Positions 1 to 5,085 of a DNA stretch of 5,085 nt are shown here, one piece after another. The notes below the pieces were generated by a model. It searched no databases. It saw nothing but the letters and a program-made list of their open reading frames with translations, and had not been told where the DNA came from. Source of the stretch: Rhodoferax sp. (GTDB lineage: Bacteria; Pseudomonadota; Gammaproteobacteria; Burkholderiales; Burkholderiaceae_C). Location of the stretch: contig JAUXQA010000433.1 of assembly GCA_030683195.1 (NCBI GenBank), positions 1 through 5,085 of the forward strand, read 5' to 3'. A program made the position numbers and the translations under genes. Position 1 is the stretch's first letter, and the number at the start of each line of letters is the position of its first letter.

Positions 1-114
1 CAACCCCATGCCGCCATCCGGGGTGCGGGGCACTTTTTGCAGGAAGACAAGGGCGCAGAGGTAGCGCGTGCCATGGTGTCCTTCATGCGGACACCCTCAC
101 CTGGAGCAAATTAA
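1..114 (+). CDS. C-terminal fragment of an alpha/beta hydrolase, haloalkane dehalogenase-like (5' end outside window)
   Basis: An open frame enters at base 1 and stops at the TAA at 112-114, giving 37 residues. The fragment contains GAGHFLQEDKG at residues 8-18, followed by an amphipathic helix (EVARAMVSFM). This matches the end of haloalkane dehalogenase-like alpha/beta hydrolases, where the His of 'GHF.QE' is the catalytic base (here His11, bases 31-33). Family knowledge: these cytoplasmic enzymes use an Asp nucleophile to release halide from haloalkanes. Related epoxide hydrolases and esterases have similar C-termini. The nucleophile and halide-binding residues lie left of the window, so substrate class cannot be settled. 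The gene ends 93 bp before the chemoreceptor start, on the same strand. No clear terminator is visible in the gap, so co-transcription with the downstream genes is possible. Alternatives are an epoxide hydrolase or a generic alpha/beta hydrolase. Confidence 0.7.
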   Translation, partial: QPHAAIRGAGHFLQEDKGAEVARAMVSFMRTPSPGAN

Positions 115-195
115 AAAGCTGGCCTTGCAAGATGCAGGACCGTCAGCTGTCAGTATGATGTAAGCCGGTGACGAAGATAGTCTTTGTCCGCATAT

Positions 196-199
196 GAGG
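196..199 (+). promoter_or_regulatory. Ribosome binding site that fixes the chemoreceptor start
   Basis: GAGG lies 8 bases before the ATG at 208. An in-frame TTG at 184 would lengthen the protein by eight residues (MSAYEVPP), but no comparable purine-rich site was seen at good spacing before it. The ATG at 208 is therefore preferred. Initiation at 208 also puts the first transmembrane helix about 14 residues from the N-terminus, as is normal for chemoreceptors. Confidence 0.6.
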
Positions 200-207
200 T
201 TCCTCCC

Positions 208-2184
208 ATGGATTCACCCACCGGTTCCAGCCAGTCAGTTGCTCGTCGTTTGGCATTGATGTCTCTGGGAGGTCTTGCTGTGGTCTTGCTGGCTGTCAGC
301 GCTGCCATCGGTGTCATTGAGCATCGCACTACACACGCCTTGATGGTCAATTCGGTGGCTGAACGCGTTCAGAGCATTGTGGCTGTGGCAGATGCCTCAG
401 ACCAGGTCAGTCGTGAAATGGTGCAGCGCTCTTTCAAGACCTTTCGCCAGAGCTATGAAGCCACGCCAAGCCTGAACGTGGACAGCGGTGAACTCAGCAG
501 CTATGGCAGCGTCGTCAACAACGAGTTTGGCTCCGTGGACAAGTTCAGCCGCGACACTGGGGGCGTGGCCACCGTGTTCGCCAAAAAAGGAGATGACTTT
601 CTGCGCGTGACCACCTCGCTGAAAAAACAGGATGGCTCCCGAGCGCTGGGCACCCTGCTGGACCGTGCCCACCCCGCCTATGCCCTTATGGTGGCCGGGC
701 AAGCGTACACCGGCCCGGCTGTGCTGTTTGGCAAGTCTTACATGACCCATTACGATCCCATCAAGGACGCTGCCGGCAAGGTCATTGGCATCTTTTTTGT
801 AGGTACCGACACGGCACTGCAGCAGGCCTCGCTGGAAGGCCAGATTCAGGCACAAAAGTTTTTTGAAACGGGCGCGCTTTATTTCATTGACGGGCGCGGG
901 CCGCTGACTGACGCACGCTTTGTGATTCATCCCAGCGCCAAGGGCAAGAAAGTGCTGGAGTCCTACCCTCAAGCCGACCAATTTTTGACCGCGCTGGCAG
1001 CCTCACCAGAGGGGTATGTGCGTGACGCGGTGACGGTGCTGGCCACTACGCCCGGTGACCGCTGGGCTGTGATGCGCAAGACCAAGTCGGGCACCGGCTG
1101 GCTGGTGGCTGAGGTGTCAGAGAGCGAGTCCATGGCCCAGTACTGGGCCAATATGAGCATCATCTGGGGCTTGCTGGCTCTCACCACGGTACTCCTGGGG
1201 GGCGGCCTGTTCCTCTTGGTGCGTCACACGGTGAGCAAGCCCTTGGGCGAGTTGACGTTGGCTGTGACTGCTGTGGCGCAAGGTGATCTGACCCAGGTTT
1301 TTCGCACCCAGCGCAGTGATGAAATTGGTGCCCTGGTCAATGAGGTAGAGGGCATGCGACAGCGCTATCTGGAGGTTCTGTCGCAGGTACGTTCATCAGT
1401 CGAGAGCGTGAGCACCGCCAGTGCCGAGATTGCCACTGGGAACCAGGATTTGAGCGTTCGCACCGAGCAAACTGCCAGCAACCTGCAGCGCACGGCTTCG
1501 AGCATGGAGCTGCTCACCAGCACGGTGAAACAGTCCGCTGACGCCTCCCGGCAGGCCAACCAACTGGCTGCCTCCGCTGCCGAAGTGGCGGCCCGCGGTG
1601 GTTCGGCGGTGGGTGAGGTTGTGGCCACCATGAACGAGATCAACCAGAGTTCCCGCAAGATTTCCGACATCATTGGTGTAATTGACGGCATCGCATTTCA
1701 AACCAACATTCTGGCTCTGAACGCGGCGGTGGAGGCCGCCCGCGCGGGCGAACAGGGCCGCGGCTTTGCCGTGGTCGCGAGTGAAGTTCGCAGCCTGGCA
1801 CAACGCAGCGCGGAGGCAGCACGTGAAATCAAGGCGCTGATCGGTGCATCGGTAGAGAAGGTCGAGTCCGGCTCGCGGCTCGTGCAAAACGCAGGCCGCA
1901 CCATGGATGAAATTGTGGGCTCGGTCAAGCGGGTAAGCGACATCATCGGCGAGATCACCGCAGCCGCCAGCGAGCAATCTGATGGCATTGGCGAGGTCAA
2001 TACCGCCATCAACCAGCTCGACCAGATGACCCAGCAAAATGCGGCCCTGGTCGAAGAATCTGCTGCAGCGGCCGATAGCCTGCGCGATCAGGCGCAGCGA
2101 CTTGCTGATGCCGTGGCCATCTTTAAACTCTCAGGCATTGGGGCCCCGGCTCTGGGCCACAACTCACCCCGGAGATTGTCATGA
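208..2184 (+). CDS. Methyl-accepting chemotaxis protein with a periplasmic Cache-type sensor
   Basis: This is an inner-membrane chemoreceptor of 658 residues that would pass ligand binding to the CheA/CheW kinase array and so steer flagellar motion. Order from Met1: TM1 at about 15-37; periplasmic sensor at about 40-314; TM2 at about 317-338; HAMP at about 339-391 (KPLGEL, then a DEIGALV region); cytoplasmic coiled-coil signalling domain at about 400-645. The sensor resembles the Cache_3-Cache_2 type: it has TVFAKKGDDFLRVTTSL at 122-138 and YTGPAVLFGKSY at 167-178, then a GIFFVG strand. Its ligand cannot be read from sequence. The hairpin tip at 493-520 (DGIAFQTNILALNAAVEAAR onward) is almost identical to that of E. 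coli Tsr and indicates the 36-heptad class. Conserved QQNAALVEES near 610-618 marks the second methylation helix. Against the Tsr sites 297, 304 and 311, the first helix has Gln421, Arg428 and Leu435, so only one site is conserved. The C-terminus (NSPRRLS) lacks an NWETF-type CheR/CheB tether. The stop overlaps the next start in ATGA. Confidence 0.96.
   Translation: MDSPTGSSQSVARRLALMSLGGLAVVLLAVSAAIGVIEHRTTHALMVNSVAERVQSIVAVADASDQVSREMVQRSFKTFRQSYEATPSLNVDSGELSSYGSVVNNEFGSVDKFSRDTGGVATVFAKKGDDFLRVTTSLKKQDGSRALGTLLDRAHPAYALMVAGQAYTGPAVLFGKSYMTHYDPIKDAAGKVIGIFFVGTDTALQQASLEGQIQAQKFFETGALYFIDGRGPLTDARFVIHPSAKGKKVLESYPQADQFLTALAASPEGYVRDAVTVLATTPGDRWAVMRKTKSGTGWLVAEVSESESMAQYWANMSIIWGLLALTTVLLGGGLFLLVRHTVSKPLGELTLAVTAVAQGDLTQVFRTQRSDEIGALVNEVEGMRQRYLEVLSQVRSSVESVSTASAEIATGNQDLSVRTEQTASNLQRTASSMELLTSTVKQSADASRQANQLAASAAEVAARGGSAVGEVVATMNEINQSSRKISDIIGVIDGIAFQTNILALNAAVEAARAGEQGRGFAVVASEVRSLAQRSAEAAREIKALIGASVEKVESGSRLVQNAGRTMDEIVGSVKRVSDIIGEITAAASEQSDGIGEVNTAINQLDQMTQQNAALVEESAAAADSLRDQAQRLADAVAIFKLSGIGAPALGHNSPRRLS
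2171..2174 (+). promoter_or_regulatory. Ribosome binding site of the M20 peptidase, inside the chemoreceptor coding end
   Basis: GGAG lies 6 bases before the ATG at 2181 and within the last codons of the chemoreceptor gene. Together with the overlapping ATGA at 2181-2184, it supports the start at 2181 and suggests translational coupling: ribosomes finishing the receptor could restart on the peptidase. Confidence 0.7.
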
Positions 2185-3665
2185 ACGCAAGAACCCCTGA
2201 ATCCGTATTGAATGCCGCGCAAGCCCTGGGCGAGGTCAGCCAGGCGTGGGACAACGACATCGTCAGCCAACTCACCGACTACATCAGCATTCCCGCCAAG
2301 TCGCCGATGTTCGATGCCGAATGGGAGAAAAACGGGTTTATCGATACGGTGATGTGGAACGCCGCCACGTGGGTGGAGTCGCAAAAGGTCGAGGGCTTGA
2401 CGCTTGAGATCATTCGCCTGGAAGGCCGCACACCCGTTCTGTTTTTTGAGGTGCCTGCCTCCAACGGCGCATCAGCTGACGCGGTGGCGCCGTCGAGCCA
2501 GACGGTGTTGATGTACGGCCACCTGGACAAGCAGCCAGAATTCTCTGGCTGGCGCAATGACCTCGGTCCCTGGACGCCCAAGTACGAGAACGGCAAGCTC
2601 TATGGCCGTGGGGGGGCTGACGATGGTTATGCGGTGTACGCCAGTATTGCCGCTATCCAGGCACTCAAGAGCCAGAAGGTGGCGCACCCGCGCATTGTGG
2701 GGCTGATTGAGACCTGTGAAGAAAGCGGCTCGCGCGATTTGCTGCCCTACATCGACGCTCTGGGAAAAAGGCTGGGTGACGTGGCGTTGGTCATTTGCCT
2801 GGACTCGGGCGCCGGCAACTACGACCAGCTTTGGCTCACCAGCAGCTTGCGCGGCATGGCCAGCGGGGTGCTCAAGGTCGAGATTTTGACCGAGGGTGTG
2901 CACTCGGGCGATGCCAGCGGGTTGGTGCCATCAAGCTTTCGCATCATGCGTCAGGTGCTGGACCGGTTGGAGGACAGCGCCACCGGGCGGCTCTTGCCCG
3001 GTAGCTTTCACTGCGAGGTGCCTGCTGACCGCTTGGCTCAGGCGCAGGCCACAGCGGCCATTTTGGGCGACGAGGTTCACAAGCGCTTTCCGTGGGCGCA
3101 TTACGACTGCGGCGGTTCCACCGCATTTGCCTTGCCCACCACCACCGACCCGGTTCAGGCGTTGCTCAACCGCACCTGGACACCCACGCTCAGCGTGACC
3201 GGGGCGGAGGGCTTTCCTTCATTGCAAGACGCCGGTAATGTGCTGCGGCCCTACACGGCCTTCAAGCTCAGCCTGCGCCTGCCCCCACTCATTGACGCTG
3301 GCATGGCTGTGGAGCAGCTCAAGACTTTGCTGGAAGACAACGCGCCCTACCAGGCCCGCGTGACTTTTGAGGGTTTGTCGGGCGCCACCGGCTGGAATGC
3401 CCCCAGTACCGCGCCCTGGTTTGAGCAGGCGCTCAACAGCGCCTCCAACGCGTACTTTGGCGCACCCTGTGGCTACATCGGGCAGGGTGGCACCATTCCT
3501 CTCATGAACATGCTGTCCAAGGGCTTCCCCAAGGCGCAGATGATGGTGTGTGGCGTGTTGGGCCCCAAGAGCAACGCGCATGGGCCCAATGAGTTTTTGC
3601 ATGTGCCCTACGCCAAAAAGCTCACGGCGGCAGTGGCTCAGGTCATCGCCCAGTTGCCGCGTTAA
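2181..3665 (+). CDS. M20-family metallopeptidase, dipeptidase-like (carnosinase/DapE-related fold)
   Basis: A complete 494-residue protein, a usual length for dipeptidase-like M20 enzymes, with no signal peptide, so probably cytoplasmic. M20 enzymes use two zinc (or manganese) ions to cleave dipeptides or related amides. The expected metal and catalytic residues are all visible: His114 in MYGHLDKQP with Asp116; bridging Asp147 in YGRGGADDGY; general base Glu180 and ligand Glu181 in ETCEESGS; Asp208 in CLDSGAG; and His467 in SNAHGPNEFL. The inserted lid/dimerisation domain spans about 225-395 and carries GVHSGDASG with His241, the position that usually completes the partner subunit's active site. 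A GQGGTIP motif at 434-440 matches the family's substrate-carboxylate loop (GGSIP type). The usual DDKG after the bridging Asp is DDGY here, which I believe is a subfamily trait. The start is fixed by GGAG and the ATGA overlap with the receptor gene. The substrate is not determinable. A DapE (succinyl-diaminopimelate) role is less likely, because DapE proteins are about 375 residues long. Confidence 0.93.
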   Translation: MNARTPESVLNAAQALGEVSQAWDNDIVSQLTDYISIPAKSPMFDAEWEKNGFIDTVMWNAATWVESQKVEGLTLEIIRLEGRTPVLFFEVPASNGASADAVAPSSQTVLMYGHLDKQPEFSGWRNDLGPWTPKYENGKLYGRGGADDGYAVYASIAAIQALKSQKVAHPRIVGLIETCEESGSRDLLPYIDALGKRLGDVALVICLDSGAGNYDQLWLTSSLRGMASGVLKVEILTEGVHSGDASGLVPSSFRIMRQVLDRLEDSATGRLLPGSFHCEVPADRLAQAQATAAILGDEVHKRFPWAHYDCGGSTAFALPTTTDPVQALLNRTWTPTLSVTGAEGFPSLQDAGNVLRPYTAFKLSLRLPPLIDAGMAVEQLKTLLEDNAPYQARVTFEGLSGATGWNAPSTAPWFEQALNSASNAYFGAPCGYIGQGGTIPLMNMLSKGFPKAQMMVCGVLGPKSNAHGPNEFLHVPYAKKLTAAVAQVIAQLPR

Positions 3666-3702
3666 GCACTGCTGTGGCTGCTCAAGTCCCGCATCCGTTG
3701 TC

Positions 3703-3706
3703 GGAG
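3703..3706 (+). promoter_or_regulatory. Ribosome binding site of the serine hydrolase
   Basis: GGAG lies 6 bases before the ATG at 3713, good spacing that supports this start. The 47-bp gap from the peptidase stop (3666-3712) shows no terminator hairpin and no convincing promoter, so read-through from the peptidase is likely. Confidence 0.65.
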
Positions 3707-3712
3707 TGACGA

Positions 3713-4555
3713 ATGATTGCTGAATCCATCCTCAGCCCCTTTGTTGCCAGCGATGGCGAAAACCTGGCCATCCAGGACTGGCCGGACTACCAAGGGGAGC
3801 GTCTGCGCGGCATTGTTCTTCTGGTGCACGGTCTGGGTGAGCATGCGGGACGGTATGAGGTGGTGGCCAGCCTGCTGAATGCCTGGGGTTTTGCGGTGCG
3901 CGGCTACGATCAGTACGGTCACGGCGAGTCAGGCGGTCCGCGTGGTGGGCTACCCTCTGATGCGCGTCTGCTGGACGATTTGGCTGATATTGTCGACACC
4001 ACCCGAGCCCGTATGCCCCCCGATACGCCGTTGATTCTGTTGGGGCACAGCCTGGGCGGTTTGGTGGCGGCGCGCTTCGTGTCACTGGCCATGCGCCCGG
4101 TTGACGCGCTGGTGCTGTCTTCGCCTGCGCTGGACCCGGGGCTCAATGCTGTCCAGAAATTGTTGATCGCGGTATTGCCCAAAATCGCGCCCAACCTGCG
4201 CGTGGGCAATGGGCTTGACGCCTCGCTGATCTCGCATGACCCCGCTGTGGTGGCTGCGTATTTGGCCGATCCACTGGTGCATGACCGCATCTCGGGGCGG
4301 CTGGCGCGCTTCATTGCAGGCGCCGGGCCTGCTACCGTGGCTCTGGCTTCACAGTGGCAGGTGCCTACTCTGCTGTTGTATGCCGGTGCCGACAAGTTGG
4401 TCAATCCGGGGGGGAGCCGTGCCTTTCTGGCGCAGGCCCCGCAGCAAGTGGTCACAGCCCGTTGTTTCGACGAGTTGTACCACGAGATATTCAATGAGAT
4501 GAAGCCTGAGCCGGTGTTTGCCGCGCTCAAGGAGTGGCTGGACGCCAGCTTTTAG
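3713..4555 (+). CDS. Serine alpha/beta hydrolase, monoacylglycerol lipase/lysophospholipase type
   Basis: A complete 280-residue protein, typical of the Hydrolase_4 (serine aminopeptidase S33-like) family. Members hydrolyse monoacylglycerols, lysophospholipids or other small esters. The oxyanion-loop motif VHGLGEHAGRY is at 38-48. It is followed by DQYGHGESGGPRGG, close to the 'GHG.S.G.RG' pattern of bacterial and eukaryotic monoglyceride lipases. The nucleophile elbow GHSLGG is at 111-116 with Ser113. The acid is Asp227 in YAGADKLVNP, and the base is His257 in LYHEIFNE. The stretch at about 135-205 is where the substrate-selecting cap sits. There is no signal peptide or membrane helix, so the protein is probably cytoplasmic. 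It lies 47 bp after the peptidase on the same strand and is probably the third gene of that transcript. Its stop overlaps the convergent amidohydrolase stop by 4 bp, and a hairpin followed by four T covers its last codons. The family and triad are secure; the substrate is inferred only from family resemblance. Confidence 0.93.
   Translation: MIAESILSPFVASDGENLAIQDWPDYQGERLRGIVLLVHGLGEHAGRYEVVASLLNAWGFAVRGYDQYGHGESGGPRGGLPSDARLLDDLADIVDTTRARMPPDTPLILLGHSLGGLVAARFVSLAMRPVDALVLSSPALDPGLNAVQKLLIAVLPKIAPNLRVGNGLDASLISHDPAVVAAYLADPLVHDRISGRLARFIAGAGPATVALASQWQVPTLLLYAGADKLVNPGGSRAFLAQAPQQVVTARCFDELYHEIFNEMKPEPVFAALKEWLDASF
4537..4553 (+). terminator. Possible intrinsic terminator overlapping the hydrolase stop codon
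   Basis: GCTGG (4537-4541), a three-base ACG loop and CCAGC (4545-4549) form a perfect 5-bp stem, followed directly by TTTT at 4550-4553. A G-U pair could extend the stem at 4536/4550. The stem is short and the T run minimal, so strength is doubtful. However, it is the only terminator-like structure at this convergent gene end, and it works in the plus direction only: read from the minus strand, the T run becomes an A run before the stem. Confidence 0.35.
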
Positions 4556-5085
4556 GTAGCCGTTGATGCAGTTGCCGTCGCAATGTCCCTGAAACAGCGC
4601 AAGGCATAGCCCACATGAAGCGCTGCTCCCATGTACAGGACATCTTCATCGATATTGAACTGGGGGTGGTGATGCGGGTAACAGGCACCAGTACGCTCGT
4701 TTCGCACCCCGATGAAGGCCATCAAACCTGGGTACACCTCCAGAAAATCTCCAAAATTTTCGGAGACCATGAGTGGAGCGAACGGAATCAGCGGCTCTGC
4801 GCCAAATAGCTCCTCCACGACCTGTTCTGCCAGCTGGCTACTGTGAGCGTCGTTGACCAACATGGTGCCACCTCGCCGAATGCTCACTTCTGCGGTGGCA
4901 CGGTAGGTGTCTGCCGTGCTTTGCACGACTCGGCGCAAGGCCTCCTGCAGGTGAACCTGATCTGCCTGATCAGTGGTGCGCAGGGTGCCGGCCAGCACGG
5001 CCTTGTCGGGAATGACATTGCCAGCATCACCGCTGTGCAACTTGCCGAAGGTCAGCGCTGCCGGGTGCGTTGGATCAATCTCGCG
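4552..5085 (-). CDS. M20D-type amidohydrolase (HipO/AbgA-like), C-terminal part; 5' end outside window
   Basis: The reading frame runs leftward from the window edge (base 5085) to a TAA at 4552-4554, giving 177 residues. That is about 45% of the roughly 390-400 expected. A TTG at 5038-5040 is an internal Leu, not a start: the frame continues upstream as REIDPTHPAALTFGK, which fits the family. The visible part covers the second half of the lid domain, with GNVIPD at 22-27 and GTLRT at 33-37. It then returns to the catalytic domain with SENFGDF at 108-114 and PHHHPQFNIDEDV from 137, whose His-His-Pro region supplies the last metal ligand. Family knowledge: M20D enzymes hydrolyse N-acyl amino acids, hippurate, p-aminobenzoyl-glutamate or indole-acetyl amino acids using a two-metal centre. 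The usual SEDF is SENF here. The N-terminal metal ligands are off the edge, so the substrate cannot be narrowed. This is a different M20 subfamily from the peptidase at 2181. Confidence 0.9.
   Translation of the reverse strand, partial: REIDPTHPAALTFGKLHSGDAGNVIPDKAVLAGTLRTTDQADQVHLQEALRRVVQSTADTYRATAEVSIRRGGTMLVNDAHSSQLAEQVVEELFGAEPLIPFAPLMVSENFGDFLEVYPGLMAFIGVRNERTGACYPHHHPQFNIDEDVLYMGAALHVGYALRCFRDIATATASTAT

Noticed and set aside
112..138. FliA (sigma-28) type promoter starting at TAAAAAGC, as might be expected for a chemotaxis gene.
   Set aside because: After the 11-base spacer the sequence is GATGCAGG, a poor match to GCCGATAA.
123..138. Hairpin CC-TGCA/TGCA-GG after the dehalogenase-like gene as a terminator.
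   Set aside because: The stem is short with a bulged T and no following T run.
125..159. Possible sigma-70 promoter before the chemoreceptor: TTGCAA at 125-130 and TATGAT at 154-159.
   Set aside because: The -10-like box is good (5 of 6), but the spacer is 23 bases, and no acceptable -35 was found at 16-18 bases.
1396..2037. Long minus-strand open frame (213 codons) opposite the chemoreceptor signalling domain.
   Set aside because: It is a shadow of a strongly conserved plus-strand gene in GC-rich DNA; the translation resembles no family I know and is rich in the residues expected from antisense reading. The same applies to 397-981.
3919..4530. Minus-strand open frame (203 codons) opposite the serine hydrolase.
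   Set aside because: The plus-strand frame carries an intact catalytic triad and family motifs. The antisense product is Ser/Ala/Arg-rich with no recognisable domain.
4615..4809. Small plus-strand open frame of 64 codons inside the right-hand end.
   Set aside because: It lies opposite the amidohydrolase C-terminal motifs (SENFGDF, HHHPQF), which clearly place the real gene on the minus strand.
4552..5040. Treating the minus-strand gene as a complete 162-residue protein starting at TTG 5040.
   Set aside because: The frame stays open to the window edge with family-consistent sequence, so the gene is cut by the window and not short.

Overview
The window is about 5.1 kb of gene-dense, GC-rich (roughly 60%) bacterial chromosome. 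The protein style suggests a betaproteobacterium of the Burkholderiales, most likely Comamonadaceae (Acidovorax/Rhodoferax/Hydrogenophaga-like). This is judged from recalled family sequences: the chemoreceptor's signalling domain reads like receptors from that group, and the enzymes have the same flavour. No RNA genes, mobile elements, CRISPR arrays or long repeats were seen.

Layout. Positions 1-114 hold the last 37 codons of a plus-strand alpha/beta-hydrolase gene resembling haloalkane dehalogenase. After a gap of about 90 bp, a complete methyl-accepting chemotaxis protein gene (208-2184) begins. It has a periplasmic Cache-type sensor, HAMP domain and a Tsr-like signalling hairpin. Its stop codon overlaps the start of a complete M20-family dipeptidase-like metallopeptidase gene (2181-3665) in an ATGA arrangement. 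A 47-bp gap leads to a complete serine alpha/beta hydrolase of the monoacylglycerol lipase/lysophospholipase type (3713-4555). On the minus strand, the C-terminal part of an M20D-type amidohydrolase (4552-5085) runs off the right edge. Its stop overlaps the hydrolase stop by 4 bp, tail to tail.

How the genes may work together. The chemoreceptor and M20 peptidase look translationally coupled, and the serine hydrolase probably belongs to the same transcript. All the flanking genes encode hydrolases of small molecules (peptide or amide bonds, esters, possibly carbon-halogen bonds). A reasonable but unproven reading is a scavenging locus in which the receptor senses a substrate or product of the neighbouring enzymes.

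The window is mostly ordinary. The points worth a second look are the receptor-peptidase overlap, the altered adaptation (methylation) sites of the receptor, and a terminator-like hairpin inside the last codons of the serine hydrolase. I found no convincing previously undescribed system.
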